Assembly (NCBI RefSeq): GCF_024707125.1
Contig: NZ_JANQAH010000007.1
Location: forward strand, 682,001 to 746,000
Origin: Devosia sp.
GTDB lineage: Bacteria; Pseudomonadota; Alphaproteobacteria; Rhizobiales; Devosiaceae
Reading direction: 5' to 3'
Length of the DNA stretch: 64,000 bases
The notes under the pieces are model-generated. The model saw only the letters and a list, made by a program, of their open reading frames with translations. It did not search any database and was not told where the DNA came from. Shown here piece after piece: positions 51,678-62,950 of this stretch. The position numbers and the translations under genes were made by a program. How positions within the stretch are numbered: the first letter of the stretch is position 1; every line of letters begins with the position of its first letter.

Positions 51678-51880
51678 TTGACAAGGCGGGCAATATGGCC
51701 ATGATGGGCGGCATGAGCACGGATTTCATTTTCGTCCCCCAGACACGCGACGGTCATCGCCTGGCAGGCTGATTGCCTGGTGTTGCTACCTGCCTTTTAG
51801 GCAAGAGCGGCACCAGGAGGCTCTAACCCAATCCTACATTTTTCATGCCTGACAAGCGCCCGCGGTTCGTGGGCGCGTTT
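51678..51880 (+). ncRNA. Candidate small RNA or structured 5' leader
   Basis: A perfect -35 TTGACA (about 51679) and a -10-like CATGAT 16 bases later would start transcription near 51713. Downstream are GCCTGGCAGGC (51759-51769), a stem CCTGGTG/CACCAGG (51776-51782, 51811-51817) enclosing TGCCTTTTAGGCA, and a terminator-like GCGCCC/GGGCGC hairpin with GTTTT (51856-51880). No known RNA family was recognised. It could also be the leader of the small gene at 51907. Confidence 0.35.
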
Positions 51881-51906
51881 TGGCATGCTTGTCCGAGACA
51901 ATTGCG

Positions 51907-52116
51907 ATGACCTTCAAGTATTCCGTGACCCTTCCCATCAGCGGCGGCAACAAGCTCAGCCGGTTTAAGGATTGGGCCGAGCAGCATGTGCCTGCCGTGC
52001 GCTACCGCCTGCCGCCGCAGACGCCGATCAAGACCGAAACCATGACCATACGCATGGCTTCGCTCGAGGAGCGGCAGTTGCTGCTGCAGGCCTTTGCCCG
52101 ATCCTCGCAGATGTGA
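51907..52116 (+). CDS. Small protein, unknown
   Basis: The 69-residue protein starts MTFKYSVTLPISGGNKLSRF and ends MASLEERQLLLQAFARSSQM. It is soluble and basic. No family was recognised, but codon use looks like neighbouring genes. Confidence 0.55.
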   Translation: MTFKYSVTLPISGGNKLSRFKDWAEQHVPAVRYRLPPQTPIKTETMTIRMASLEERQLLLQAFARSSQM

Positions 52117-52292
52117 GGATGGGACATGCCAGCACTCAGATTTTGCCGGTCTTGTGCCGGTCCTCGACCGCGGGCGGCGCAGCGCTGTCCGTGGTGTCAC
52201 CGGGACTATGATGGTCCCAAGGCCCTGCCTGAACATCTCTTCGATGCGCCGGAGGGCAGAAGTGGTTTGCGGACGCAGAGGGAGGACGCGCG

Positions 52293-52706
52293 ATGACGAC
52301 GCTTTCGCTGAAGGATTGGTCGCAATCGCCCGACATCATGATCGGCGCGCGGGAGCATAGACGGCTGACCACCGCGGCGCTGATCGATGTGGAGCAGGAT
52401 TCGGATCAGGTGGACTTCCTGCTCTATGAACTCGATCGGGCGGTGATCGTGGAGGACACGATGCTGCCGGCTGACATTGTTCGGCTCGGCAGCGTGGTGC
52501 GCTTTCGCGTGGCTTCGGGCGAAGAGCGGACGATCAAGCTGGTATTGCCCGAACATGTCGCCGGGCGCGAGGCCTATCGCATGTCGGTGACATCGAAGCA
52601 TGGGGCGGCGCTGTTGGGATTGCGGCCCGGGCAGATCATTGCCTGGGTCGATGCCGGCGGGGCCGCGCATAGCGTGGAGGTGTTGAAGGTGGCCAACGCG
52701 GGGTGA
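52293..52706 (+). CDS. rnk: Rnk-like GreA/GreB C-terminal domain protein
   Basis: The 137-residue protein has the Gre/Rnk C-terminal fold: LGSVVRFRVASGEERTIKLVLPE, SVTSKHGAALLGLRPGQ. The N-terminal coil is short, as in Rnk (nucleoside diphosphate kinase regulator), which binds RNA polymerase. The symbol is a family-level guess. Confidence 0.75.
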   Translation: MTTLSLKDWSQSPDIMIGAREHRRLTTAALIDVEQDSDQVDFLLYELDRAVIVEDTMLPADIVRLGSVVRFRVASGEERTIKLVLPEHVAGREAYRMSVTSKHGAALLGLRPGQIIAWVDAGGAAHSVEVLKVANAG

Positions 52707-52788
52707 GTGGGGCTTGGGAAGCTGCGCCGCTTAGTCGGCGCGGCTTCCGGCCGGTTCACGCTTCTCAGAGGGAGGGGTGCGCTTCGCG

Positions 52789-53361
52789 TTAGGCTGGGAA
52801 TGGGATGAGGGCGGTGTCGGCGCGGAGATAGAGTGGGTGTTTGGGGGAGCCGTCGGCATTGGTGCCGAAGCACCAGAGGTCGAGGTTGTCGGCGCGGAGG
52901 GTGTTCACGAGTTCGCGGCCGGCGGGGGCGAGGGCTTTGTTTAGTTTGCCGTGGCAGAGGACGATGCGCCCTGCCCCGTTTGCGGCTTTCCGGATGGCGG
53001 GGATGTTGGCGGGCGAGACGGCGACTATGCCGGGCTGGATCAGCATTTTGGGATCGGTGGCGCGGTAGTCACCGACGTTGCATTTGACCATGGCCGAAAA
53101 ACCTTCGCGGCGGGCAAAGGTCCATTCGCGGGCGCAGGTGGGGTCGTCGACGGTCGCATCGGCGGTCGAGGGATTCATGCCGATGAAGAGGATGTAGTTT
53201 TCCGGGAACGTGTCGCCCAGCCAGCGGCGCATGAGCTGGCGGTAGCGGCCGTCTTCGCTCATGACCGCATCGCCATGGACGCCGGCGCCAAGGCGCAGAC
53301 GCACCTTGCCGCCGGGATCGTGGGCGGTGTCGTCGCCCAGGTCGAGAGAGGTCTGGCTCAT
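52789..53361 (-). CDS. DUF1643 domain protein
   Basis: The 190-residue protein matches DUF1643: [29 protein letters not shown] near residue 60 and VLCHGKLNK. The function is unknown. The ATG at 53361 overlaps the folD stop (ATGA), so it is coupled to folD. Confidence 0.88.
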   Translation of the reverse strand: MSQTSLDLGDDTAHDPGGKVRLRLGAGVHGDAVMSEDGRYRQLMRRWLGDTFPENYILFIGMNPSTADATVDDPTCAREWTFARREGFSAMVKCNVGDYRATDPKMLIQPGIVAVSPANIPAIRKAANGAGRIVLCHGKLNKALAPAGRELVNTLRADNLDLWCFGTNADGSPKHPLYLRADTALIPFPA

Positions 53362-54260
53362 GCCGTGAGATCGCTCGGGGGCACGAGGCCGTTGATGAGC
53401 GAGGCAGTGGTGATGGTATTGGCCAGGAGGCAGGCGATGGTCATGGGGCCGACGCCGCCGGGAACCGGGGTGATGGCGCCAGCGACTTCCACCGCGGAGG
53501 CGAAGTCGACGTCGCCGACGAGCTTGGTCTTGCCCTCGCCCTTTTCGGGCGCGGGCACGCGGTTGATGCCGACATCGATGACCACCGCGCCGGGTTTCAG
53601 CCAATCGCCCTTGATCATTTCAGGACGGCCGACGGCGGCGACGACGATATCGGCCTGACGGACGACGTCGGCGAGGTTCTGCGTCTTCGAATGGGCGACT
53701 GTGACGGTGCAGTTGTCGCGCAGGAGGAGCTGCATCATCGGTTTGCCGACGAGATTGGAGCGGCCGATGATGACGGCGTTCTTGCCTTCGAGCTTGCCGA
53801 GGTGATCGCGCAACAGCATCAGCGAGCCGAGCGGCGTGCAGGAGACCGGGCCCGGAAGGCCGATCTGGACCTTGCCGACATTGGCAGGCGTAAAACTGTC
53901 GACGTCCTTCATGGGGTCGATGGCTTCGATGACCTTGTTGGGGTCGATGTGCTTTGGAACCGGGAGCTGGACCAAAATGCCGTGAACAGCGGGGTCGGCA
54001 TTGAGCTTGGCGACGAGGGCGAGCAGGTCGGCTTCCGAGACGTCGGCGGGCAGCTCGTGCTTGAAGGAATTCATCCCGACTTCGGCAGTCTGCTTGGCCT
54101 TGTTGGACACATAGACCTGGCTGGCCGGATCGGATCCGACGATCACGACAGCGAGGCCGGGGGTGATGCCGTGCTCGGTTTTGAGGCGCTGAACGTGGCC
54201 CGCGATACGACCGCGCAGATTCTCGGCAAAGAGTTTTCCGTCGATGATTTTTGCGGTCAT
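53358..54260 (-). CDS. folD: Methylenetetrahydrofolate dehydrogenase / cyclohydrolase
   Basis: The 300-residue bifunctional enzyme interconverts one-carbon folates. It has [14 protein letters not shown] with the catalytic Lys, [26 protein letters not shown] (NADP binding) and [14 protein letters not shown]. The ATG at 54260 is the family start. Confidence 0.96.
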   Translation of the reverse strand: MTAKIIDGKLFAENLRGRIAGHVQRLKTEHGITPGLAVVIVGSDPASQVYVSNKAKQTAEVGMNSFKHELPADVSEADLLALVAKLNADPAVHGILVQLPVPKHIDPNKVIEAIDPMKDVDSFTPANVGKVQIGLPGPVSCTPLGSLMLLRDHLGKLEGKNAVIIGRSNLVGKPMMQLLLRDNCTVTVAHSKTQNLADVVRQADIVVAAVGRPEMIKGDWLKPGAVVIDVGINRVPAPEKGEGKTKLVGDVDFASAVEVAGAITPVPGGVGPMTIACLLANTITTASLINGLVPPSDLTA

Positions 54261-54335
54261 AGTGGCCTCGTTTTCTTGGGGATAGAGGCGCGGGAAGGTG
54301 CTCCCGCGTTTCGGCTTCGACATAAGGGATGCGTC

Positions 54336-54947
54336 ATGATCCGTCCATTGCTTTGCTTGCCTTTGGCGGCGCTTTTACTTGCGGCGACGCCTGCGGCCGC
54401 CCAGCCGGATGGGCTGGAGAAGCAGGCCAGGAAACTGCACGCGCTGGCGAGCGGGGGCTACTGCGAGCCGCTCGAAAATGCCCATGATGCGGAGAGCGCC
54501 TATCAGAGCTGGACGTTCAGCTACGATCTCTATCCGGGCGCTGCTTCCGACCAGGAGGAAATCACCCTCATCCGCATCTGGTGCATGACGGGCGCCTATA
54601 ACGAGGTGCATGCCTATTACACCTACCGCAACTATGAGGGGCTGGCGACGCTCAGCTTCGCGGTGCCGGCCTATGAGACGACCTATGAGGACGACGAGCC
54701 CATTGAAGGTAGGCTCGAAGACCTGACGGTGCTGGGGTTCAACGCCACGACCATTCTGACCAATTCCCAATATGACCCGAAGACGCGGACGATTTCGGAC
54801 TATTCGCTCTGGCGCGGCATTGGCGATGCCAGCTCCTCCGGAACCTGGAATTTCAATGACGGCGAATGGACGCTGCAGCGCTACGAGATCGACGCCAGCT
54901 ATGATGGCGAGAGCAATCCGGAGACTGTGGTCGACTATACGGAGTAA
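54336..54947 (+). CDS. Exported protein, DUF1176-like
   Basis: The 203-residue protein has a signal peptide ([18 protein letters not shown]) and many aromatic residues. [17 protein letters not shown] and [17 protein letters not shown] resemble DUF1176 proteins, an assignment of moderate strength. The role is unknown. It is divergent from folD. Confidence 0.65.
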   Translation: MIRPLLCLPLAALLLAATPAAAQPDGLEKQARKLHALASGGYCEPLENAHDAESAYQSWTFSYDLYPGAASDQEEITLIRIWCMTGAYNEVHAYYTYRNYEGLATLSFAVPAYETTYEDDEPIEGRLEDLTVLGFNATTILTNSQYDPKTRTISDYSLWRGIGDASSSGTWNFNDGEWTLQRYEIDASYDGESNPETVVDYTE

Positions 54948-54964
54948 CGGGACGGAGGTCGGGA

Positions 54965-55393
54965 ATGGCGGAACAGAAGACGAAGCCCGGCAGCGGTGAT
55001 GTGGCAGCGTTCATCGAGGGGATCGAGGACGCGGGCAAGCGGGCCGACGCGCAGGCGCTGATCGCACTGATGAGCGAGGTTTCGGGGGAGCTGCCAGTGC
55101 TGTGGGGCACGATGGTGGGTTTTGGGCAGTACCACTATCGCTACGAGACGGGGCACGAGGGCGACAGCTTTCTTGTCGGCTTTGCGCCGCGCAAGACGGA
55201 ATTCAGCATCTATCTTATGGGGACGTACTTTCCGGAGGTGGCGGAGAAGCGGGAGGCGCTGTTGGCGCGGCTTGGGAAGCACCGGATGGGCAAGGCTTGT
55301 CTTTATGTGAAGCGGCTAAGCGATGTGGATATGGGGGTGTTGAGGGAGCTGGCGGAGATTTCGGTGGGGGAGCTGCGGAAGGCTTATGGGTGA
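54965..55393 (+). CDS. DUF1801 domain protein
   Basis: The 142-residue protein resembles DUF1801/YdhG-type domains: VAAFIEGIEDAGKRADAQAL, LWGTMVGFGQYHYRY and ISVGELRKAYG at the end. The function is unknown. It is 17 bases after the previous gene and probably co-transcribed. Confidence 0.8.
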   Translation: MAEQKTKPGSGDVAAFIEGIEDAGKRADAQALIALMSEVSGELPVLWGTMVGFGQYHYRYETGHEGDSFLVGFAPRKTEFSIYLMGTYFPEVAEKREALLARLGKHRMGKACLYVKRLSDVDMGVLRELAEISVGELRKAYG

Positions 55394-55428
55394 GAGCCCC
55401 GAGGACGCACGCTAGAGCTACTAGTGGT

Positions 55429-55506
55429 CGTCACCACCGGGCTTGTCCCGGTGGTCCATGCGGAGGCGAGATGGATTGCCGGGACAAGCCCGGCAATGAC
55501 GACGGA
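55429..55506. repeat. Palindromic repeat family B, copy 2
   Basis: Two hairpins in a row: CCACCGGGCTTGTCCCGGTGG and ATTGCCGGGACAAGCCCGGCAAT, separated by about 18 bases. Confidence 0.85.
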
Positions 55507-55513
55507 GGAGAGA

Positions 55514-55563
55514 GTTTCAGCTCAGAAACAGGGGTTCCCGCTTTCGCGGGAATGACACCGTGA
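55514..55563. repeat. Palindromic repeat family A, copy 5 (right arm)
   Basis: TTCCCGCTTTCGCGGGAATGACACC directly after family B copy 2. Confidence 0.75.
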
Positions 55564-55572
55564 ACTGGGCCG

Positions 55573-56055
55573 TCAGCCGATCCTAATGATTTCCAGTTCC
55601 TGCGCGCCGAGGGTGGCGACGTCGTCGACGCTTTTGCCGAGGAGGGCCTGCGCGATGGGAGAGGCGTGGGAGATGGTGCCGGATTTGGGCTCGGCTTCGT
55701 CTTCGCCGACGATGCGGTAGGTCTGCACGCGGCCATCGTCGCGGCTGAAGGTGACGGTGCTGCCGAAGGCGACGGTTTTTGTGTCGGCAGGAGCCGGGAC
55801 GAGTTGGGCGGTGCGCAGGCGCTCGGAGAAGTAGCGGAGATCGCGGAGCGGCACGGCGGACTGGCGGCGGCGCTCGTTGATGTCGTCGGTGGCCTGGGCG
55901 GCCTCGAAGGCGGTGCGGGCGGATTCCACCTGGGCTTCGAGCGCCTTGAGGCCAGCTTCGGTGACAAGATTGAGACCGGGCGGAATGGGGCGATCGGGCA
56001 GGACGGATTCCGAGGCAGTTTCAGCACTGTCTTCTTTGGTGAAGGCTACGCTCAC
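55573..56055 (-). CDS. GreA-type transcription factor
   Basis: The 160-residue protein has a helical coil (residues 30-75, LKALEAQVESARTAFEAAQ) and a C-terminal Gre fold (AFGSTVTFSRDDGRVQTYRIV, GEDEAEPKSGTISHASPIAQALLGKS). It is a divergent GreA paralogue: the coil tip has ATDDINERR rather than the usual acidic pair at the same spacing, so transcript-cleavage activity is uncertain. Confidence 0.85.
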   Translation of the reverse strand: MSVAFTKEDSAETASESVLPDRPIPPGLNLVTEAGLKALEAQVESARTAFEAAQATDDINERRRQSAVPLRDLRYFSERLRTAQLVPAPADTKTVAFGSTVTFSRDDGRVQTYRIVGEDEAEPKSGTISHASPIAQALLGKSVDDVATLGAQELEIIRIG

Positions 56056-56125
56056 TGGAGGCTCCGTTTATCGCACCGAAGGGACAGGGTGCTGCGCTTC
56101 GCATGAACACACAACCCTTGTCGAT

Positions 56126-56202
56126 CGTCATTGCCCGGCTTGTCCGGGCAATCCAGTCTTGGCAGCATGGACCACCGGGACAAGCCCGGTGGTGACGACG
56201 AG
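56126..56202. repeat. Palindromic repeat family B, copy 3 (inverted orientation)
   Basis: ATTGCCCGGCTTGTCCGGGCAAT then CCACCGGGACAAGCCCGGTGG, the reverse order of copy 2. Confidence 0.85.
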
Positions 56203-56242
56203 AGGGAAAGGTTGCGCGCTCTCCAAGCAAAACAAACCAGGC

Positions 56243-56342
56243 AAAACAAAAAAAGACCGTCCGACATCTCTGCCGGACGGCCTTGGGGGATATGGTCCGC
56301 CGCGCTGTTGAGGGCTTGGGGGACAAGCGGCCAACCATATCC
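56243..56342 (-). ncRNA. Candidate reverse-strand small RNA with strong terminator
   Basis: A hairpin CCGTCCG/CGGACGG (56257-56280) is followed on the reverse strand by seven T plus TTTT, a strong intrinsic terminator. No reverse-strand gene lies upstream to use it. Immediately before it a 9-bp perfect stem GGATATGGT/ACCATATCC (56288-56296, 56334-56342) extends inward with CCGC/GCGG. The 5' end was not found; the transcript could reach toward 56500. No family (6S, SRP, tmRNA) could be recognised. Confidence 0.45.
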
Positions 56343-56565
56343 TGCTCACCGGTGCATGGGTCGTTTGCAGTTGCCGATGAACTGAGTGAAAAGATGGGAG
56401 GCAATTGCGGCAATAAAAGTACGGCTCACCGAAGTGTGAAGACTGTTTTGGCCCCCACGGCCTCCGTTGAGAAGGTGTCATGCGGTCCCTATAGTGAACG
56501 GTCAAACCGGCGCGATTCCAATGAGCGCCCGCCGGCCTGATGTGGCTGGCAGATGAGGATGGTTC

Positions 56566-58041
56566 ATGACGACGATTTGCCCGCCGCGCCTTGAGACCCA
56601 GAGCTTTACCGATCCAGAGGCCGCCTGGGAGCATATCGCTCACATCTACCATCGGAACTGCGATTTCATCCGCGATCAACTGGCGAGCCTGACGCGGGGA
56701 GAGATTCCGAAGGGTCGGGTGCGGGCCTGCTATCCGCAGGTGGAAGTGCGTTCCACCAGCTATTCCAAGCATGAGAGCACCCTGCCCTATGGGTATCTGC
56801 ATACGCCCGGGATTTATCGCACCACGGTGACGGCGCCGGAACTGTTCAAGACCTATTTTGAAGAACAGTTCACCGTGCTGCTGCGCAATCATGGTGGCAC
56901 CATCGATGTGGGTGAGAGCGACACGCCGATCCCACTGCATTTTGCCCTGCCGCCGCATGAGCATGTGGATGGCGCGGCGCTGAATGCGCTCAATATTCCG
57001 CTGCGCGATGTTTTTGACGCGCCGGACCTGGCCAATACGGACGACGAGATTGCCAATGGCACCTATGTGCCGCCGCGAGGTGGACCCTACCCGCTTTCGG
57101 CCTTTACGGCGCCGCGCGTGGACTATTCGCTGTTCCGGCTGGCGCACTATACGGGCACGGCGGCCGAGCATTTCCAGAACTTTGTGATCTTTACGAACTA
57201 CCAGTTCTATATCGACGAATTCTGCCGGGTGGCGAAGGCGTGGATGGCCGATGGGCATGGGCACTATCAGCGATTTATCGAGCCGGGGAATGTGTCGACC
57301 GACAACGCGCTGACCGGGGGCGCGGTGACCGGGTCGCCGCCGCCGCGGACGCCGCAGATGCCGGCCTATCACCTGGTGGGTGATCGCGGGCGCGGCATTA
57401 CCATGGTCAATATCGGCGTCGGGCCGGCCAATGCGAAGACGATTACCGACCATATTGCGGTTTTGCGGCCGCATGCCTGGATCATGCTGGGGCATTGTGC
57501 GGGCCTCAGGAATTCGCAGGAACTGGGCGACTATGTGCTGGCGCATGCTTATGTGCGCGAGGACCATGTGCTCGACGCCGACCTGCCGCTGACCGTGCCG
57601 GTGCCGGCGCTGGCCGAAGTGCAGGTGGCGCTGGAGCAGGCGGTGGAGGAGATCACCCAGACCGAGGGGATCGAGACCAAGAAGATCATGCGCACCGGGA
57701 CGGTGGCGACGTTTGACAATCGCAATTGGGAATTGCGGGACCAGACGGAGATCGTGCGGCAGCTGAGCCAGTCGCGGGCGGTGGCGCTCGATATGGAGAG
57801 CGCGACGATTGCGGCGAACGGGTTCAGGTTCCGCGTGCCCTATGGGACGCTGCTGTGTGTTTCGGACAAGCCGTTGCATGGGGAGCTGAAACTGCCGGGC
57901 ATGGCTTCGGATTTTTATCGCACGCAGGTCAATCGGCATTTGCAGATTGGGTTGAGGGCGATGGAGATTCTGAGGGATCAGCCGGCGGAGCGGTTGCACT
58001 CGCGAAAACTGCGGAGTTTTGCGGAGACGGCGTTCCAGTAA
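56566..58041 (+). CDS. amn: AMP nucleosidase
   Basis: The 491-residue enzyme hydrolyses AMP to adenine and ribose 5-phosphate. An N-terminal regulatory domain (1-180) precedes a nucleoside phosphorylase-like catalytic domain (GRGITMVNIGVGPANAKT, MLGHCAGLRNSQELGDYVLAHAY, VALDMESATIAANGFRF). The length matches the family. It has a GAGGA ribosome site. Confidence 0.95.
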   Translation: MTTICPPRLETQSFTDPEAAWEHIAHIYHRNCDFIRDQLASLTRGEIPKGRVRACYPQVEVRSTSYSKHESTLPYGYLHTPGIYRTTVTAPELFKTYFEEQFTVLLRNHGGTIDVGESDTPIPLHFALPPHEHVDGAALNALNIPLRDVFDAPDLANTDDEIANGTYVPPRGGPYPLSAFTAPRVDYSLFRLAHYTGTAAEHFQNFVIFTNYQFYIDEFCRVAKAWMADGHGHYQRFIEPGNVSTDNALTGGAVTGSPPPRTPQMPAYHLVGDRGRGITMVNIGVGPANAKTITDHIAVLRPHAWIMLGHCAGLRNSQELGDYVLAHAYVREDHVLDADLPLTVPVPALAEVQVALEQAVEEITQTEGIETKKIMRTGTVATFDNRNWELRDQTEIVRQLSQSRAVALDMESATIAANGFRFRVPYGTLLCVSDKPLHGELKLPGMASDFYRTQVNRHLQIGLRAMEILRDQPAERLHSRKLRSFAETAFQ

Positions 58042-58088
58042 CGGAGCGGTTACGGATAGCGTCGGGACTAGTGTTACAGGAGCAAGAG

Positions 58089-58265
58089 ATGGCGAACGGT
58101 AAACGTCACGATGAACAGGTGCGGCTGGCCGGATGGACGGCCGGGGCCACGGAAAAAGACAAGAACACCAATCCGCACCGCGGCAAGAAGAATGACGACG
58201 AAGCCAACTGGGACGAGGGCTGGGAAAAGGGCCATGCAGGCGAGGACTATACTGTCTGGTCCTGA
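58089..58265 (+). CDS. Small hydrophilic protein, unknown
   Basis: The 58-residue protein follows AGGAG eight bases upstream of ATG. It is very hydrophilic (HDEQVRLAGWTAGATEKDKN, KKNDDEANWDEGWEKGHAGE) and probably disordered. It may be co-transcribed with amn, 47 bases upstream. No family was recognised. Confidence 0.6.
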   Translation: MANGKRHDEQVRLAGWTAGATEKDKNTNPHRGKKNDDEANWDEGWEKGHAGEDYTVWS

Positions 58266-58311
58266 TCTACGCTCGCGCGCGGGCACCATACAAATCCCAT
58301 AGGAGAATGCT

Positions 58312-58611
58312 TTGGCGCTTTTTGCCGTAAGCTTCATGCTTGAAGACGGAAGCGACTATGACGATCGCCATGCTGCGCTGGCCAAGGCCATCGAGCAGGC
58401 GGCAGATGGCGAGGTCTGGTCGGAAACCGCGTCGTTTTATCTGCTGAATTCGACCCGGAACTCGGTGGGGCTCAAAGACGAGATCACCTCGGCGGTCGCG
58501 TTGCAGGATAGCGACGTGCTGCTGGTGATCAATCTGAGCAAGACCAAGGGCCATGCGACCAGCGGCATCGCCAAGAAAGCTCTGTTCAAGAAGCTCATCG
58601 ATCACCGCTGA
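58312..58611 (+). CDS. Small protein, unknown
   Basis: The 99-residue protein starts at TTG after AGGAGA. FAVSFMLEDGSDYDDRHAAL, TASFYLLNSTRNSVGL and DSDVLLVINLSKTKGHATSG suggest a compact alpha/beta fold. It resembles small proteins of the CRISPR Cas2-like size range only in length. No family was assigned. Confidence 0.6.
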   Translation: MALFAVSFMLEDGSDYDDRHAALAKAIEQAADGEVWSETASFYLLNSTRNSVGLKDEITSAVALQDSDVLLVINLSKTKGHATSGIAKKALFKKLIDHR

Positions 58612-58735
58612 CTGCTGCCGGGCACTGGATCACGACTTTAGCGGCGAGCGAACCGCAACTCCTGTCTCTGCGTTGGCTCCTATCGGCTCTTATTGGACTG
58701 CCGGTGTGTGGCCACGCAAATGGCAGGAGACCTCA

Positions 58736-59128
58736 ATGCACAAAATCACCGCCCTAGCTGCAATCGCTGGACTGAGCGCGATGCTCGCGGCGCCAGCGAT
58801 GTCGCAGCCCGCCGCGCTCGATCCCTCGGGCTCCTTTGCCGATGAGTGGGGCACGACGTTCACGTTCTCCCTCTGCGGATCCGGGACCGACCTGTGCGGG
58901 ACGCTGGATGTTCTGCAGGGTGACTCTGCGACGGAAGAGAACCTTGCTTATGTCGGAAAGCAGGTGATGCAGGCGCAGCAGACGGCGCCGAACACATGGA
59001 AAGGGGCGCTGGATGCCGGGGGGCTGAGTGCTGAAGCGACGGTTACGCAGACAGGCCCCGATACTATCGACATTGAAGGCTGCCAGGCGGAACTGCTTTG
59101 CCAGACGCTGACCTATCAGCGGAAATAA
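58736..59128 (+). CDS. Small exported protein, DUF2147-like
   Basis: The 130-residue protein has a signal peptide (ITALAAIAGLSAMLAAPAMS). The mature part has FADEWGTTFTFSLCGSGTDLCGTLDVL and ends near GCQAELLCQTLTYQRK, a lipocalin-like pattern seen in DUF2147. The four cysteines may form disulfides. The function is unknown. Confidence 0.65.
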   Translation: MHKITALAAIAGLSAMLAAPAMSQPAALDPSGSFADEWGTTFTFSLCGSGTDLCGTLDVLQGDSATEENLAYVGKQVMQAQQTAPNTWKGALDAGGLSAEATVTQTGPDTIDIEGCQAELLCQTLTYQRK

Positions 59129-59155
59129 GGGCGTCCCTCTTCTGACCCGACAAGC

Positions 59156-59188
59156 AAAAGGCCCGGTTTGTTCCACCGGGCCTTTTTC
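59156..59188. terminator. Bidirectional terminator
   Basis: AGGCCCGGT/ACCGGGCCT hairpin with TTTTTCG on the forward side and TTTTGC on the reverse; it lies between convergent genes. Confidence 0.85.
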
Positions 59189-59194
59189 GTTGCG

Positions 59195-59881
59195 TCAATC
59201 GCGATTCAGCAGGGCTTTCCAGAGGATGGCGCCGATGGCGGCGCCGGCGAGGGGCGCGACGATGAAGAGCCAGACCTGACCGAGGGCGCCGTTTTGGGCG
59301 AAGATGGCGGCGGCGATGGAGCGGGCCGGGTTGACCGAGGTATTGCTGACCGGGATCGAGATCAGGTGGATCAGGGTCAGGCCGAGGCCGATGGCGATGG
59401 GGGCGAAGCCGACCGGGGCGTTGCCATGGGTCGAGCCGAGGATGATGATCAGGAAGAAGGCGGTGAGCACGACTTCGGCGATCAGCACGGAGACGAGGCC
59501 ATAGCCATGGGGCGAGAGGGCATCGTAGCCGTTGGAGGCGAAGCCGCCTGCGGTGAAGCCGGCCGTGCCCGAGGCGATGGCGAAGAGAACGGCGGCGCCC
59601 AGAATGCCGCCGACGAGCTGGGCGACCCAATAGGGAATGAGGTCCTTGTATTGGAAGCGACCGGCGATGGCGAGGCCGAGGGAAACGGCGGGATTGAAGT
59701 GGCCGCCGGAAATGTGACCCACGGCATAGGCCATGGTCAGCACTGTGAGGCCGAAGGCCAAAGCAACGCCGGCATAGCCGATACCAAGTTCAGGAATACC
59801 GGCAGCAAGAACGGCAGAGCCACAGCCGCCGAATACTAGCCAGAATGTACCAAATGCTTCGGCAGATAGACGCTTTATCAT
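59195..59881 (-). CDS. aqpZ: Aquaporin Z
   Basis: The 228-residue protein is a six-helix water channel with both NPA boxes ([14 protein letters not shown] and [12 protein letters not shown]). The selectivity-filter residues appear consistent with a water-selective channel (Arg after the second NPA). Confidence 0.94.
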   Translation of the reverse strand: MIKRLSAEAFGTFWLVFGGCGSAVLAAGIPELGIGYAGVALAFGLTVLTMAYAVGHISGGHFNPAVSLGLAIAGRFQYKDLIPYWVAQLVGGILGAAVLFAIASGTAGFTAGGFASNGYDALSPHGYGLVSVLIAEVVLTAFFLIIILGSTHGNAPVGFAPIAIGLGLTLIHLISIPVSNTSVNPARSIAAAIFAQNGALGQVWLFIVAPLAGAAIGAILWKALLNRD

Positions 59882-59955
59882 ACCAGAGACTCCCCAAGCG
59901 CAGATGATTCTACACTTGTCATCTTATGCCCAGTTTTTGGGCAGTACATAGGGAC

Positions 59956-59986
59956 GTATTCCCGCTTTCGCGGGAATGACGACGTG
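59956..59986. repeat. Palindromic repeat family A, copy 6 (one arm)
   Basis: ATTCCCGCTTTCGCGGGAATGACGAC only. Confidence 0.75.
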
Positions 59987-59992
59987 GCGGGA

Positions 59993-60952
59993 CTAGAGGG
60001 AGATGACGACCTTGCCCACAGCGAGACCACTGCCGAGGCGGCGGAGGGCCCGGGCGCCGTCTTCGAGGGAGAAGGGGCCGTCGATGATGGGGCGGAGTGT
60101 GCCGGCGCGGCAGAGTTCGGCCAGGGCGAGATTGTCTGCGGGGGAGGCTTTGTAGACGAGGACGCCGAGGGATTTGTCGCGGCGGAAAAGGCCAGCCAGG
60201 GCGACGCGGATCAGGCTGCCATAGGTGCCGCCGATGAGCATGAGGCGACCGCCGGGTTTCAGACACCGGGCATAGTGGGCGGCGGGGCGGTTGGCGACGA
60301 CGTCGATGATGAGGTCGTAGCTCTCGGGCGCGGCCGTAAAGTCCTGGGATCGGTAGTCGATAAAGCTGTCTGCGCCGAGGGCGAGGACGGCTTCGCGCTT
60401 TTCGGCGCGCTCGACGGCGATGATTTTTGCGCCCTTGGCTTTGGCGAGCTGGATGCCCAGAGTGCCGACGCCTCCACCGGCGCCGTTGAAGAGGACGGTG
60501 TGGCCGGGGCCGAGGCCTTCGAATTTGCGCAGGGCTTGCAGGGCCAGCGCGCCGGCTTGGGGAAGTGCGGCTGCATCGGTGAACGAGACGCCAGCGGGGA
60601 TTTTGGCCAGGGTTTTCGCAGGGGCGCAGACATAGTCGGCGAAGCCGCCCCATTTGCCTTCGCTGAGATCGCCGAAAACGGGATCGCCGGGTTGGAAGGC
60701 GGTGACGCCCTGCCCTATGGCTTCAACCGTGCCGGCGATATCGGCGCCGAGGATTTTGTGGGGTGGTTTGAAGGGGCCCGAAATGCGGCCCATGGGGGTG
60801 CCGGCGACGAGGTCCCAGTCCCACGAATTGACCGAAGCGGCCTTTACGCGGACGAGGACTTCGCCCGGTTTGGGCTGCGGCCGGGGCACTTGCTCCAGCC
60901 GCAGAACCTGTTCTGGCGGGCCGTATCGCTCAAGAACGAGGGCCCGCATCAT
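59993..60952 (-). CDS. Zinc-free MDR-type NAD(P)-dependent oxidoreductase
   Basis: The 319-residue quinone-oxidoreductase-like MDR enzyme has KAASVNSWDWDLVAG, LGADIAGTVEAIG and the nucleotide-binding loop NGAGGGVGTLGIQLAK near 150. Catalytic zinc ligands are lacking. The substrate is unknown. It lies two bases after eno on the same strand. Confidence 0.88.
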   Translation of the reverse strand: MMRALVLERYGPPEQVLRLEQVPRPQPKPGEVLVRVKAASVNSWDWDLVAGTPMGRISGPFKPPHKILGADIAGTVEAIGQGVTAFQPGDPVFGDLSEGKWGGFADYVCAPAKTLAKIPAGVSFTDAAALPQAGALALQALRKFEGLGPGHTVLFNGAGGGVGTLGIQLAKAKGAKIIAVERAEKREAVLALGADSFIDYRSQDFTAAPESYDLIIDVVANRPAAHYARCLKPGGRLMLIGGTYGSLIRVALAGLFRRDKSLGVLVYKASPADNLALAELCRAGTLRPIIDGPFSLEDGARALRRLGSGLAVGKVVISL

Positions 60953-60954
60953 GC

Positions 60955-62826
<1,872 letters not shown>

Positions 62827-62840
62827 TTATCTCCGTGCTC

Positions 62841-62913
62841 GATGTCATTCCCGCGAAAGCGGGAACCCCTGTTTCGAAACGGAGCTCCCCGCTTTCGCGG
62901 GGATGACACCGAG
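62841..62913. repeat. Palindromic repeat family A, copy 7
   Basis: GTCATTCCCGCGAAAGCGGGA and CCGCTTTCGCGGGGATGAC in opposite orientation. Confidence 0.85.
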
Positions 62914-62950
62914 AAAACGGAGAGAAAAGCGCGTTGTGATTTCTCAATTA

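Noticed and set aside
51678..51880. Assignment of the structured gap to SRP RNA, tmRNA or a known riboswitch
   Set aside because: None of the conserved cores I know (such as GGAAGGAAGCAG for SRP RNA) is present.
56128..57999. Reverse-strand frame of 623 codons opposite amn
   Set aside because: Arg/His-rich complement of the AMP nucleosidase gene with no family motif.
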